This document shows, one piece after another, positions 25,462 to 34,878 of a stretch of 49,966 bases of DNA. The position numbers and the translations under genes were made by a program. Below the pieces are notes generated by a model. It saw only the letters and a program-made list of their open reading frames with translations. It searched no databases and was not told where the DNA came from. The DNA is from Burkholderiales bacterium (lineage in GTDB: Bacteria > Pseudomonadota > Gammaproteobacteria > Burkholderiales > SG8-39): assembly GCA_026417035.1 (NCBI GenBank), contig JAOAEA010000028.1:1-49966 (forward strand), written 5' to 3'. The first letter of the stretch is position 1. The number at the start of each line of letters is the position of its first letter.

Positions 25462-25467
25462 ATTGTA
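25462..25467 (-). promoter_or_regulatory. -10 box of the DUF72-GGDEF-GH17 operon, apparently leaderless
   Basis: TACAAT on the minus strand is followed after 9 nt by ATG 25452. Transcription would start about 3 nt before the start codon, and no Shine-Dalgarno sequence fits. Confidence 0.5.
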
Positions 25468-25552
25468 GCGGCCGGTCATCGCCGCCGCACTTGCAGAGTG
25501 CACACGCCCCGGCAAGGGGCGCAAGGCCCGCCCTGCCCTCGGCGTCGCCGGG

Positions 25553-25660
25553 CACCGGGGACGGTTGCCTCGTGCGGATGCCCTGGTTCACGGCGCCAAG
25601 GCGCGAGATGCCGCGCGGCGAGACGGGGACGGCTCGCCGCGTCCGGGGCGGCATCCGCAC
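25553..25660. repeat. REP-like nested palindromic element
   Basis: GTGCGGATGCC (25572-25582) and GGCATCCGCAC (25650-25660) form a perfect 11-bp inverted repeat. Inside it, CGCGGCGAG (25614-25622) pairs with CTCGCCGCG (25633-25641) across 10 nt. The motif GGGGACGG occurs twice (about 25557 and 25625), as in dispersed GGGGACGG-type repeats of proteobacteria. It lies between two divergent promoters. No gene is visible in 25453-25703. Confidence 0.5.
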
Positions 25661-25675
25661 CTCGCGCCGCGCCCA

Positions 25676-25681
25676 TAGAAT
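25676..25681 (+). promoter_or_regulatory. -10 box of the beta-hydroxyacid dehydrogenase gene
   Basis: TAGAAT ends 22 nt before ATG 25704, with a GGGGTGCCGGG region between. The -35 region would overlap the right arm of the palindromic element at 25650-25660. Confidence 0.45.
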
Positions 25682-25703
25682 CCCGGGACGGAGGGGTGCC
25701 GGG

Positions 25704-26603
25704 ATGAAACCGAGAGTCGGAGTGATCGGCGTCGGCGCGATGGGGATGCCCGTCGCGAGGCGCCTCCTCGAGCGGGGCTACGCGGTGCGCGTGCGCGACA
25801 TCCGCCCCGAGGCCGAGGCCGAAGCGCGGGCGATGGGCGCGACCGTGAGCGCATCGCCGGCGGCGCTCGCGCGCGAGTGCGACGTCGTGATCTCGCTCGT
25901 GGTGGACGAGGCGGACACCGAGGCGATCGTCTTCGGCGCCGATGGTCTCGCGGAGACGCTCGCTCCGGACGCGGTGTACGTGATGTCGAGCACGGTTTCG
26001 CCGGGCTATGCCGAGTCGATCGGCGAACGGCTCGCCGCGCGGGGGCTCGCCGTGATCGACGCGCCGGTGTCGGGCGGGCCGGCGCGCGCCGCCGACGGAT
26101 CGCTCGCGATGATGATCGCCGGCGTCCCGCAGGCGCTCGAGCGCGCCGCCGGGGTGCTCGCGGACGTCGCCTCGCAGCGGTTCGTGGTCGGGAGCGTGCC
26201 CGGCGACGGCGCGAAGGCGAAGATCGTGAACAACCTGCTCGCCGGTGTGAACCTCGCCGCCGCCGGCGAGGCGATGGCGCTCGCGATGAAGCTCGGGCTC
26301 GACGCGCGGCTCGTCTTCGACATCGTGTGCGCGAGCTCGGGCGCGAGCTGGATCTTCGCCGACCGGATGCCGCGCGTGCTCGCGGGCGATTACGCGCCGC
26401 GCGCTGCCGCGAAGATCCTGACGAAGGACCTCACGATCGCGGCCGCCACCGCTGCCGGGGCGGGCGTGTCGAGCCCGCTCGCGGCGGCGGCGCGCGACGT
26501 GTTCGCGGCGATGGTCGCCGACGGGCACGGCGAGGCCGACGACGCGGCGGTGATCCGCTACTGCGTGGCGCGGGCGGGGCCCGTGTCGCCCCGGGCCGGA
26601 TGA
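25704..26603 (+). CDS. Beta-hydroxyacid dehydrogenase (3-hydroxyisobutyrate/tartronate semialdehyde reductase type)
   Basis: This 299-residue NAD(P)-dependent oxidoreductase has an N-terminal Rossmann fold (GVIGVGAMGMPVARRLLERGY, residues 5-25) and the family signatures DAPVSGGPARAADGSL (about 118-133) and GDGAKAKIVNNLL (about 169-181) with the catalytic Lys. The C-terminal all-alpha domain carries KDLTIA. Members oxidise or reduce 3-hydroxyisobutyrate, tartronate semialdehyde or related 3-hydroxyacids; the exact substrate cannot be fixed here. ATG 25704 fits the Rossmann start and lies after TAGAAT. It appears to be a single-gene unit, converging on the acyl-CoA ligase gene. Confidence 0.9.
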   Translation: MKPRVGVIGVGAMGMPVARRLLERGYAVRVRDIRPEAEAEARAMGATVSASPAALARECDVVISLVVDEADTEAIVFGADGLAETLAPDAVYVMSSTVSPGYAESIGERLAARGLAVIDAPVSGGPARAADGSLAMMIAGVPQALERAAGVLADVASQRFVVGSVPGDGAKAKIVNNLLAGVNLAAAGEAMALAMKLGLDARLVFDIVCASSGASWIFADRMPRVLAGDYAPRAAAKILTKDLTIAAATAAGAGVSSPLAAAARDVFAAMVADGHGEADDAAVIRYCVARAGPVSPRAG

Positions 26604-26606
26604 GTC

Positions 26607-26762
26607 GTCAACGCAGAGGTCGCGCAGAGCGCAGAGGACCGCAGAGATCAGCCTCGCGCGCAACGGGTCGGCTGGCGCCGAATCCGCTGGCGAAGCCCCG
26701 ATCTTCCCTCTCGATTACGTTCTTCCGCGGCACTCTGCGTCACCCGCGCCCTCTGCGTTGAA
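26607..26762. repeat. Inverted element of CGCAGAG units at a convergent junction (element B)
   Basis: The ends are a perfect inverted repeat, TCAACGCAGAGG (26608-26619) and CCTCTGCGTTGA (26750-26761). Further 9-nt-spaced GCAGAG units follow inside both arms. The centre is unremarkable. It fills the whole gap between the dehydrogenase stop and the acyl-CoA ligase stop, which converge. Its right end is identical to that of the element at 63-224. Confidence 0.72.
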
Positions 26763-26779
26763 TCCGAAAGCCGGATCGT

Positions 26780-28312
26780 CTAAATCTTCCGCCCCGAGGC
26801 CGCCCAGAACGGCTCGCGCATCTCGCGCTTGAGCGTCTTTCCGGCGGCGCTCCGCGGGAAGTCCTTCATCACGAGCACTTCGGCGACGCGCTGGTAGCGC
26901 GCCGCCACCCGCTCGTTGATCCAGTCGCGCAGCGCCTCGGGGCTCGCGGTCGCGCCCGGCTTCAGGATCACGGCGGCGACCGGGGTCTCGCCCCACTTCT
27001 CGTGCGGCACGCCGAACACCGCCACTTCCGCGATGTCGGGATGGCGGGCGGCGATCTCCTCGACGTCCTTCGGATAGACCTTGACGCCGCCCGAGTCGAT
27101 CATGTCCTTCTTGCGATCGACGAGGTGGAGGAATCCTTCGTCGTCCACGTAGCCCATGTCGCCCGAATGGAGCCAGCCGTCACGGATCGCCTGCGCCGTG
27201 AGGTCCGGCCGCTTGTAGTAGCCCTGCATCAGGATCGGGCCGCGGCCGACGATCTCGCCGACCTCACCGGGCGGCGCGTCGGTGCCGTCCTCGCGGACGA
27301 TGCGCATCGCGAAGTGCTGCGTCGGCCGGCCGACCGAGCCCGACTTCCTGACCGCTTCGTCGCGGTCGAGGATGGTGACGAAGCCCTCGGTGAGCCCGTA
27401 GAGCTCGTAGAAGCGGCCGGGCAGCGCGGCGTTGAGGCGGTCCTTGTGCTCCTGCAGGAGCGGCGCGCCGAGCGAGAGGATGCACTCGAGCGAGGCGAGG
27501 CGGCGCGGGTCGAAGGCCGGAGAGGCGAGCACCTGGATGATCTGCGCCGGCACCATCATGACGTGGGTGATGCGCTCCCGCTCCACCGTGGCGATGAAGT
27601 CCTCGGCCTGGAACTGGCGGCGGAGCACGTAGGTCGCGCCGAGCCAGAAGGTCGGCATCATGGTCACGTAGGCGCCGTTGAAGACGATCGCGCCGGTGTG
27701 CAGCGTGCGCGACTCCGGCGTCATGCGCCAGGCGGCGGCCATCAGCGTGCAGTACATGGCGCGCACGTAGTGGCTGTGCATGATGCCCTTGGGGAGCCCC
27801 GTGGTGCCGCTCGAGTACATGATGTTGAAGAGATCGTCGGGCCCGACCGCCTCGGGCGTGAACGCGTCGCTCGCCGCCGCGCTCGAGGCGGCGTAGTCGC
27901 CGAACCCCGGCTCGGCGCCGTCGATGAGGAGGATGCGCCCCGCGAGCGGCGCGAGCGCGTCCCCGGCCTCGCGCAGCACCGGCAGCATCGACCGCTGCGT
28001 GACGAGGCACTTCGCGTCGGAGCCGGCGAGCAGGCTCGCGAGCCCCGGCCCCATCAGGAGCGGCGAGAGCGGCACGAGCGCCGCGCCGACGGCGGGAACC
28101 GCCCACACGAGCTCGACCGACTCGCGCGAGTTGGCGAGCACCGTGGCGACCTTGTCGCCGCGGCCGACGCCGAGCGCGCGCAGCATGTTGCCGACCCGCG
28201 CGACGCGGCTGCCGAAGTCGCGCCAGGTGAGGCGCTCGCCCTCGAAGACGAGCGCCGTGCGGTCCGGCCGGAACCGCGCGTGGTGCGAAACGAGCGTCGC
28301 GAGCTCGAGCAT
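26780..28312 (-). CDS. AMP-forming acyl-CoA ligase
   Basis: This 510-residue enzyme activates a carboxylic acid with ATP to an acyl-AMP and transfers it to coenzyme A. The P-loop-like YSSGTTGLPKG (about residues 160-170), YGLTEG, GWLHSGDMGYVDDEGF, DRKKDMIDSGG and the final lysine loop RSAAGKTLKREM are all intact. The substrate (fatty acid, aryl acid or other) is not clear. ATG 28312 follows a GGAAGAGG ribosome-binding site. A candidate -10 box TATGTT lies at 28404-28399 on the minus strand. The gene is divergent from the MBL hydrolase at 28513; acyl-CoA ligase plus hydrolase pairs often serve catabolic routes, but this is inference. Confidence 0.92.
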   Translation of the reverse strand: MLELATLVSHHARFRPDRTALVFEGERLTWRDFGSRVARVGNMLRALGVGRGDKVATVLANSRESVELVWAVPAVGAALVPLSPLLMGPGLASLLAGSDAKCLVTQRSMLPVLREAGDALAPLAGRILLIDGAEPGFGDYAASSAAASDAFTPEAVGPDDLFNIMYSSGTTGLPKGIMHSHYVRAMYCTLMAAAWRMTPESRTLHTGAIVFNGAYVTMMPTFWLGATYVLRRQFQAEDFIATVERERITHVMMVPAQIIQVLASPAFDPRRLASLECILSLGAPLLQEHKDRLNAALPGRFYELYGLTEGFVTILDRDEAVRKSGSVGRPTQHFAMRIVREDGTDAPPGEVGEIVGRGPILMQGYYKRPDLTAQAIRDGWLHSGDMGYVDDEGFLHLVDRKKDMIDSGGVKVYPKDVEEIAARHPDIAEVAVFGVPHEKWGETPVAAVILKPGATASPEALRDWINERVAARYQRVAEVLVMKDFPRSAAGKTLKREMREPFWAASGRKI

Positions 28313-28476
28313 GGCCTCTTCCTCCCCGTCTTGCGCGCAGCGGCCGCGGACGCCGTCGCGCTGCCTTCCCGTCGCCGCCGCGTCGCGGCCGGGACCGAAA
28401 CATAGCCCTTCCCGGCGCCGCAGCCAATCGGCCGGAGGGAAGCGGGACGCCGCGGCCGCGCCGGCGCGCATCGCCT

Positions 28477-28482
28477 TAGAAT
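28477..28482 (+). promoter_or_regulatory. -10 box of the MBL-fold hydrolase gene
   Basis: TAGAAT lies 30 nt before ATG 28513. The divergent ligase promoter would be near 28400. Nothing else is visible in 28313-28512. Confidence 0.45.
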
Positions 28483-28512
28483 GCCGCCTGCCTCGCGAGC
28501 CGCTCCGACCAG

Positions 28513-29460
28513 ATGGCCGACATCATCGACTACGACCACGGGATCAGCGCGATCGACGCCCGGTTCGAGCGCCCGCGCCTCAACGCGATCCACCTCGTGG
28601 TCGACGGCGGCCGGGCCGCCGTGATCGACACCGGGACCAACCACGCGGTGCCGATCGTCCTCGAGGCGCTCCGGCAGAAGGGCATCGCGCCCGAAAGCGT
28701 CGACTGGATCGTGCTCACCCACATCCACCTCGACCACGCGGGCGGCGCCGGGCGGCTCGCCGCCGCGCTGCCCAACGCCCGGGTGACGGTTCACCCGCGC
28801 GGTGCGCGCCACATGGTCGATCCGTCGCGGCTCTGGGCGAGCACGCTCGCCGTTTACGGGGAAGCCACCGCGCACCGGATGTACGGGGAGATCGTTCCTC
28901 TCCCGGCGGGCCGGATCGTGGAGACGCCCGACGGCGCCTCGATCCGGCTCGGCGGCCGCGAACTCACGTTCCACGACACGCCCGGGCACGCCCGCCACCA
29001 GGTCTGCGTGCACGACTCGGCCTCCGGCCACGTGTTCGCGGGCGACACGTTCGGGCTCTCCTACCGCGAGGTGGACGTGGGGGCGCGCCAGTTCGTCTTT
29101 CCGACCACGAGCCCGACCCAATGGGAGCCGCAGGCGCACCACCGGTCGGTGGCGCTCATCGAGCGGCTCGCGCGCGGGGCGGTCTACGTCACCCACTTCA
29201 GCCAGGTCCGCGACGTGCCGCGGCTCGCCGCCGACCTGCACCGGCTGATCGACGCCCACGCGGCGCTCGCCGAGCAGGAGCGGGACGCCGGGGCCGAGCG
29301 CCATGCGCGGCTGCGCTCGGGCGTGGCCGCGCTCGTCCTGGCCGAAGCCAAGCGGCAGGGCTGGACGCTCGGGCGCGAGCGGGTGCTCGAGGTGTTCGGG
29401 GTGGATATCGAGTTGAACGCTCAGGGCCTCGGCGCGTGGCTCGACGCGCGCGGCGCCTGA
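28513..29460 (+). CDS. MBL-fold metallo-hydrolase
   Basis: This 315-residue protein has a metallo-beta-lactamase fold with a dinuclear metal site. The motif is THIHLDHAGG (His70, His72, Asp74, His75), with later ligands in DTPGHARHQ and FAGDTFG. It has no signal peptide, so it is cytosolic. About 80 extra residues follow the core and look mostly helical, as in alkyl-hydrolase or thioesterase-like subfamilies. The substrate is unknown. It is a single-gene unit after a TAGAAT box and diverges from an acyl-CoA ligase, so a thioester or lactone substrate is possible but unproven. Confidence 0.88.
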   Translation: MADIIDYDHGISAIDARFERPRLNAIHLVVDGGRAAVIDTGTNHAVPIVLEALRQKGIAPESVDWIVLTHIHLDHAGGAGRLAAALPNARVTVHPRGARHMVDPSRLWASTLAVYGEATAHRMYGEIVPLPAGRIVETPDGASIRLGGRELTFHDTPGHARHQVCVHDSASGHVFAGDTFGLSYREVDVGARQFVFPTTSPTQWEPQAHHRSVALIERLARGAVYVTHFSQVRDVPRLAADLHRLIDAHAALAEQERDAGAERHARLRSGVAALVLAEAKRQGWTLGRERVLEVFGVDIELNAQGLGAWLDARGA

Positions 29461-29609
29461 AGGGCCCTTCGCTTCCGCAACCGGCCCCGCGCGCCTCGAG
29501 CGCGCCGCGCGACCGGCGTCGCGCCGGCGCCGCGGGCGAGGCGGCATCGACGCTGTTGCGGCCGCGCCGTTTGAGAGGAGAAAACGCCGCGCCTACCCGA
29601 AAAAAGCTC

Positions 29610-29638
29610 TTGCCAGAGCGCCGCAAGACGTGCATTCT
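29610..29638 (+). promoter_or_regulatory. Candidate promoter of the SWIB gene
   Basis: TTGCCA (29610-29615) and CATTCT (29633-29638) are 17 nt apart, giving a leader of about 75 nt to ATG 29721. The leader is AC-rich and unlike its surroundings; GGAGGGA precedes the start. 29461-29609 shows no gene. Confidence 0.5.
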
Positions 29639-29720
29639 TTTCGCCGCGGCAACACTGTCGTAGGACTCGCAGAGTCAGAGCTTCACAGACACACAACGCA
29701 CAACCGACTGGAGGGAAGTA

Positions 29721-30077
29721 ATGGCGACGAAGAAGAAACCCGCGAAGAAGGCCGCGAAGAAGCCGGCCAGGAAGGCAGTGAAGAAGGTTGCGAAGAAGGC
29801 GGCGAAGAAGGCCGCGCCGAAGAAGAAGCGCGCTCCGAATCCCGCGTTCATGAAGGCGATGACGCCGAGCGCCGTGCTCGGGTCGATCGTCGGCAACTCG
29901 CCGATGCCGCGGACCGAAGTCGTCAAGAAGATGTGGGCCTACATCAAGAAGAACAAGCTGCAGGACGCCGTGAACCGCCGCATGATCAACGCGGACGAGA
30001 AGCTGCGGGCGCTCTTCAACAAGGCCCAGGTCTCGATGTTCGAGATGACCAAGATCATCAACAAGCACCTGAAGTAA
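29721..30077 (+). CDS. Histone H1-like tail fused to a SWIB domain
   Basis: This 118-residue protein has two parts. Residues 1-38 are an almost pure Lys/Ala/Pro tail in repeats such as KKAAKK, like bacterial histone H1 homologues, which should bind DNA or RNA nonspecifically. Residues 43-118 form a SWIB/MDM2-like domain (AFMKAMTPSAVLGSIVGNSP, EVVKKMWAYIKKNKLQD, INADEKLRALF, FEMTKIINKHLK). In eukaryotes SWIB is part of chromatin remodelers; in bacteria the function is poorly known. A strong ribosome-binding site (GGAGGGA), a long leader and a clear terminator suggest a highly expressed single gene. A nucleoid role is inference. Confidence 0.92.
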   Translation: MATKKKPAKKAAKKPARKAVKKVAKKAAKKAAPKKKRAPNPAFMKAMTPSAVLGSIVGNSPMPRTEVVKKMWAYIKKNKLQDAVNRRMINADEKLRALFNKAQVSMFEMTKIINKHLK

Positions 30078-30099
30078 CCACCGGAGACTCCGCGAGAGC

Positions 30100-30137
30100 G
30101 GCCGGTGCCCGGAAGCGGGCCCGGCCGTTTCCTTTTG
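30100..30137 (+). terminator. Terminator of the SWIB gene
   Basis: CGGCCGGTGCCCG (30100-30112) pairs with CGGGCCCGGCCG (30117-30128), with one bulged base and a 4-nt loop, and is followed by TTTCCTTTTG. It separates the SWIB gene from the convergent kinase gene. Confidence 0.75.
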
Positions 30138-30183
30138 CGCTTCCCGTCCGCGCGGCGCGGCGCTCCGCGCGCCGCGCGCCCCG

Positions 30184-31635
<1,452 letters not shown>

Positions 31636-31663
31636 TCGCTCTCCGGTGCGCGCGGGCGCGCCG

Positions 31664-32536
31664 TCACGCCTCGAGCATCTTCATCGCCTGGACGAGGCTC
31701 TTCTTCATGCGGTTGAACGAGTCGGCGAGCACGCCGATCTCGTCGCGGCGCCGCAGCTGGAAGTCGGGCACGTCCATGTTGCCGAGGCTCACCTCGTCGG
31801 CGAGCTTCGAGAGCTTCGCCACCGGCCGGATCACCATGCCGGCGAGCATCAGGTTGAGCGCGATGCCGATGAACACGAACACGCCGGCGAGCGAGGCCAT
31901 GAAGGTGCGGAACGCGGCGTTGGCGCGCGCGATCGGCACGTCGGTCGGCACCGAGACGAGCTGCACGCCGATGATCTCGTTCACCTGCCAGCCGAACCCG
32001 TTGGCCGGCCCGTAGCGGTCGATCATGGTCTTGGGCGCCGCCTCGACCGTGGAGTGGCAGTAGAGGCAGGCCTGGTCCTTGATCTGGATCGGCCGCGCGA
32101 TGTAGAAGGAGCCGCCGCCCGGCGTCTGGCGCTCGCCGACGATCTCCTTCTCGGCGGCGCCGTTGCGGAACCGGTTGACGATGTCGGCCTCCCAGTCGGT
32201 CGCGCGGTTGCGCGGGTTGGTCGGGTTGAGGGTCGCCTCCTTGTAGCTGTACTCGGGGAACTGCTTGCGCAGCCCGGAGAGCACCTCCGCGGCGGAGTAC
32301 GCCGGGACCGACTGCGGCAGGAACGCGTACTTCATCTGCGTCTCGAGGAGCGGCCGCACCTGCGACGAGGTGTAGGCGCGCGTGGCGAGCGCCGTCTCCA
32401 TCACCAGCCGCGCGTTCTGCACGATCTCGTCGCGCGCGTTCTGCTGCAGCAGCGACCACGACACCCAACCCGCCACGGCGAATCCGGCGAGGAACACGGC
32501 GAGGAACACGAGGTTGAACTTGAGGATGAGCCGCAT
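31664..32536 (-). CDS. Membrane heme-c sensor: DUF3365 (Tll0287-like) plus HAMP, no output domain
   Basis: This 290-residue protein has a first membrane helix (about 5-27), a periplasmic DUF3365/Tll0287-like domain (about 30-205) with the c-type heme-binding motif CLYCH, a second helix (about 210-232) and a HAMP domain (about 233-285) after which the protein ends. No kinase, methyl-accepting or cyclase domain follows, so the signal must be passed by contact. The start ATG 32536 has a strong AAGGAGG. It lies between the FecR and kinase genes with gaps of 31 and 28 nt. Redox or gas sensing through the heme that feeds the kinase is inference. Confidence 0.9.
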   Translation of the reverse strand: MRLILKFNLVFLAVFLAGFAVAGWVSWSLLQQNARDEIVQNARLVMETALATRAYTSSQVRPLLETQMKYAFLPQSVPAYSAAEVLSGLRKQFPEYSYKEATLNPTNPRNRATDWEADIVNRFRNGAAEKEIVGERQTPGGGSFYIARPIQIKDQACLYCHSTVEAAPKTMIDRYGPANGFGWQVNEIIGVQLVSVPTDVPIARANAAFRTFMASLAGVFVFIGIALNLMLAGMVIRPVAKLSKLADEVSLGNMDVPDFQLRRRDEIGVLADSFNRMKKSLVQAMKMLEA

Positions 32537-32567
32537 GGCGTGCCTCCTTGCGCGAGTGGTCTCGGTG

Positions 32568-33500
32568 TCACCGGGCGGGCGCGCGGCTGCCGCCGGGCGC
32601 CTTTTCCTCGGCTTTCGCTTCCGCGTCGGCCTGCGCCTTCTCGTCCACCTTGGGCTTGTACTTCTCCGGGAAGAGGATCGGGTCCCATTCGGGGTGCGCG
32701 CGCAGGTTCGCCACCAGCGCGCCCCGGAACTCGGCATCCGCGATGCGCGGGGTGAGCTGCCGCACGAGCGGCCGGCGCACGTCGAGCGGAGCCTTCAGCC
32801 AGGGCTCGACCTCCGCGTAGCTCACCTCGCCGAGCCGTTTCGGCGCGACGTCGCGCGCCCTGAACTTCTCCGCCCGCGAGGGCAGGTTGTCGCGGAAGCT
32901 CACCGGCATCGCGCTCACGAACGCGGGCGCGACGCGCGGCGCGACCGTGCCCTTCTGTTCGCCCTTGCGCGCGTAGAACTCGCCCGCCTTCAGGCGCTGC
33001 GCCGGCGCTGGTCCCTTGCCGGCCCACTCCGAGACGGCGACCTCGCCGGACTCGGCGAAGACGGCGAGCTCGCCCGCGTCGAAGCGCGCGACCGCCGTCG
33101 CATCGGACACGGTGAGACTCGCGAGCGGAGACCCGAGGCGCGCCGGTGCGGCGCCCTTTGCTCCCGTCACCTTCATCCAGCCGCGCAGGAAGTAGAGATC
33201 GACGAGGGGCGTCTTGCCGCCTTGCGCGGGCGAGGCCTGGAACAGGACGCGCACCTCGGGGCCGAGGCCGAGCTGCACGCCGTCGGCGAACTCGATCTCG
33301 ACGAGCGCCTTCGCCGGCAGCTCGACGATGTCGCCCGGCTGGATGCGCACGCCTTCGGCGAGCGCGTAGCGGGCGGTCCCGCGCACGAGCGACGCCTCGC
33401 CCTCGAGCAGCGTGACGACGGCCGGCAGGGAAGCTGCGCGCGCGGGCCCCGGGAACGCCATGCAGGCGAGCGCAAGCGCGAGGACCAGCCTGCCATGCAC
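32568..33500 (-). CDS. FecR-domain periplasmic protein
   Basis: This 310-residue protein has a signal peptide (1-23, ending ARAA) and a FecR-like beta domain (about 25-170: LLEGEASLVRGTARYALAEG, GDIVELPAKALVEIEFADG, then SLTVSDATAVARF and GEVAVSEW). A C-terminal helical region with Lys/Glu/Ala-rich tail follows. There is no transmembrane anchor or sigma-factor gene nearby, so it is unlikely to be a classical anti-sigma regulator. It is the first gene of the operon with the heme sensor and kinase genes, transcribed from the promoter at 33568-33597. Binding of a peptidoglycan-like or other ligand in the periplasm is possible. Confidence 0.85.
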   Translation of the reverse strand: MHGRLVLALALACMAFPGPARAASLPAVVTLLEGEASLVRGTARYALAEGVRIQPGDIVELPAKALVEIEFADGVQLGLGPEVRVLFQASPAQGGKTPLVDLYFLRGWMKVTGAKGAAPARLGSPLASLTVSDATAVARFDAGELAVFAESGEVAVSEWAGKGPAPAQRLKAGEFYARKGEQKGTVAPRVAPAFVSAMPVSFRDNLPSRAEKFRARDVAPKRLGEVSYAEVEPWLKAPLDVRRPLVRQLTPRIADAEFRGALVANLRAHPEWDPILFPEKYKPKVDEKAQADAEAKAEEKAPGGSRAPAR

Positions 33501-33567
33501 GCGATTCCCTCCCCCGGGACCCGCCGCGGACCGGGAGCGAGCTTCCGCCCCCCTCCAATGCGGCGCT

Positions 33568-33597
33568 ACTCTAGGCGCGGCCCGGAAAGCCTGTCAA
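33568..33597 (-). promoter_or_regulatory. Promoter of the FecR-sensor-kinase operon
   Basis: On the minus strand TTGACA (33597-33592) and TAGAGT (33573-33568) are 18 nt apart, giving a leader of about 60 nt before ATG 33500. This is the best sigma-70 match in the window. Confidence 0.7.
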
Positions 33598-33634
33598 TCG
33601 GACGCTGGTCCGAGGGGCCGTGCCGGATCGGCTC

Positions 33635-33640
33635 TATACT
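33635..33640 (+). promoter_or_regulatory. -10 box of the cyclase-FHA gene
   Basis: TATACT lies about 95 nt before ATG 33735. No clear -35 is seen. It lies about 60 nt from the divergent operon promoter, so shared control is possible. Confidence 0.45.
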
Positions 33641-33734
33641 CGCGCGGCCGGGCGGGCGCAGCGCCGTTCACACGTCGGCATCCCGACGCGGGTGCGCGGC
33701 GGCACTTGCGCAAAGACGCGGGGACGGGAGCGAC

Positions 33735-34619
33735 ATGACAGCGCCGCAGCAGGACCAGGCGATCCTCTTCGTGGACATCAGCGGCTCCACGCGGCTCTAC
33801 GAGACGCTCGGCGACGCGGCGGCGCTCGCGCGCGTCGAGCACTGCCTGGCGACGCTCGAGCGGGCGACGCGCGCCGCCGGCGGGCGCGTCGTCAAGTCGA
33901 TGGGCGACGGCCTGATGTGCGCCTTCGGTGACGCCGACGCGGCCATCCGCGGCGCGGCGGAGATGCAGCTCGCCGTCGCGGCCGAGCGCGCGGCGGACGG
34001 CCCGGCGCTCGACATCCATGTCGGCTGCCACTTCGGGCCGGTGATCGAGAGCGGCAACGACCTCTACGGGGACGCCGTCAACACGGCGGCGCGCGTCGCC
34101 GGCCTCGCCAAGAGCCGCCAGATCATCGCGAGCGACGCGATCGTCGCGCGGCTCACCGCGCCGCTGCGCGACCGCGCGCGCGCCATCGACCGGGTGCCGG
34201 TGAAGGGCAAGCAGCAGGAGCTCGCCATCTTCGAGGTGGTGTGGCAGGACGCCGAGGATCTCACGATGCTCGGCACGCGCATCGAGAGCCGGGCGCCGCG
34301 GCTGCGGCTGCGTTTCGGGATCGAGGAATCCGTGTTCGAGGGCGGCGCGGGGGCGACGTTCGCGATCGGCCGCGACAGCGGCGCCGCCTGCGTCCTCGCG
34401 AGCCGGCGCGCGTCGCGCGAGCACGCGCACATCGAGCGGCGCCGCGACAAGTTCGTGCTCGTCGACCACAGCTCGAACGGCACGTTCGTGGCGATCCGCG
34501 GGGAGCCGGAGATCACGCTGCGCCGCGAGGAGATGATCCTGCGCGGCGCGGGGCGCATCGCGTTCGGGCAGAGCCCCGCCGCGCCGGAGGCCGAGTCCCT
34601 CGAGTTCGTGGTCGAGTGA
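33735..34619 (+). CDS. Class III adenylate/guanylate cyclase with C-terminal FHA domain
   Basis: This 294-residue cytosolic protein has a class III nucleotidyl cyclase domain (about 8-170) with metal-binding Asp14 (FVDISGST) and Asp58 (SMGDG), and the GDAVNTAARV helix. An FHA domain follows (about 195-285: FAIGRDSGAA, ASREHAHIERR, DHSSNGTF), a fold that binds phosphothreonine. Whether it makes cAMP or cGMP cannot be decided. ATG 33735 gives a complete cyclase domain; GGGAG precedes it. It is divergent from the kinase operon, so the kinase may phosphorylate a partner, or itself, that the FHA domain recognises. Confidence 0.92.
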   Translation: MTAPQQDQAILFVDISGSTRLYETLGDAAALARVEHCLATLERATRAAGGRVVKSMGDGLMCAFGDADAAIRGAAEMQLAVAAERAADGPALDIHVGCHFGPVIESGNDLYGDAVNTAARVAGLAKSRQIIASDAIVARLTAPLRDRARAIDRVPVKGKQQELAIFEVVWQDAEDLTMLGTRIESRAPRLRLRFGIEESVFEGGAGATFAIGRDSGAACVLASRRASREHAHIERRRDKFVLVDHSSNGTFVAIRGEPEITLRREEMILRGAGRIAFGQSPAAPEAESLEFVVE

Positions 34620-34690
34620 TCCCGGCCGGCGCGCCGCGTGCGTGGCGCGGCGGCCCGCATCGACGGTTCCGTCGCCGCGCTCGCGGACGG

Positions 34691-34780
34691 CCGCGGCTTC
34701 CGCGCTGCGGCCCCGCGAGCGCCGCCGGCGCGGCGATTCTTTCTCGCGATCCTCCGCGGCTTCCGCGCTTTCGCGGTTCC
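34691..34780. repeat. Direct repeats of 9-nt-like units at a convergent junction (element E)
   Basis: CCGCGGCTTCCGCGCT occurs exactly twice, at 34691-34706 and 34754-34769, and the second continues TTCGCGGTTCC. The reverse complement is a degenerate tandem of a 9-nt CGCGGAAGC-like unit. A further short palindrome, GGGGACACATGCCCC (34807-34821), follows. The stretch 34620-34878 has no gene and lies between the converging cyclase-FHA and GGDEF genes. Confidence 0.55.
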
Positions 34781-34878
34781 GGCACTGGGGAACGTCTGAA
34801 CGACGGGGGACACATGCCCCTTCGACCCGCGATGTCACAGGAAGCCCTGATCCATTCGGCGGATCGAACAGAGCTTCC

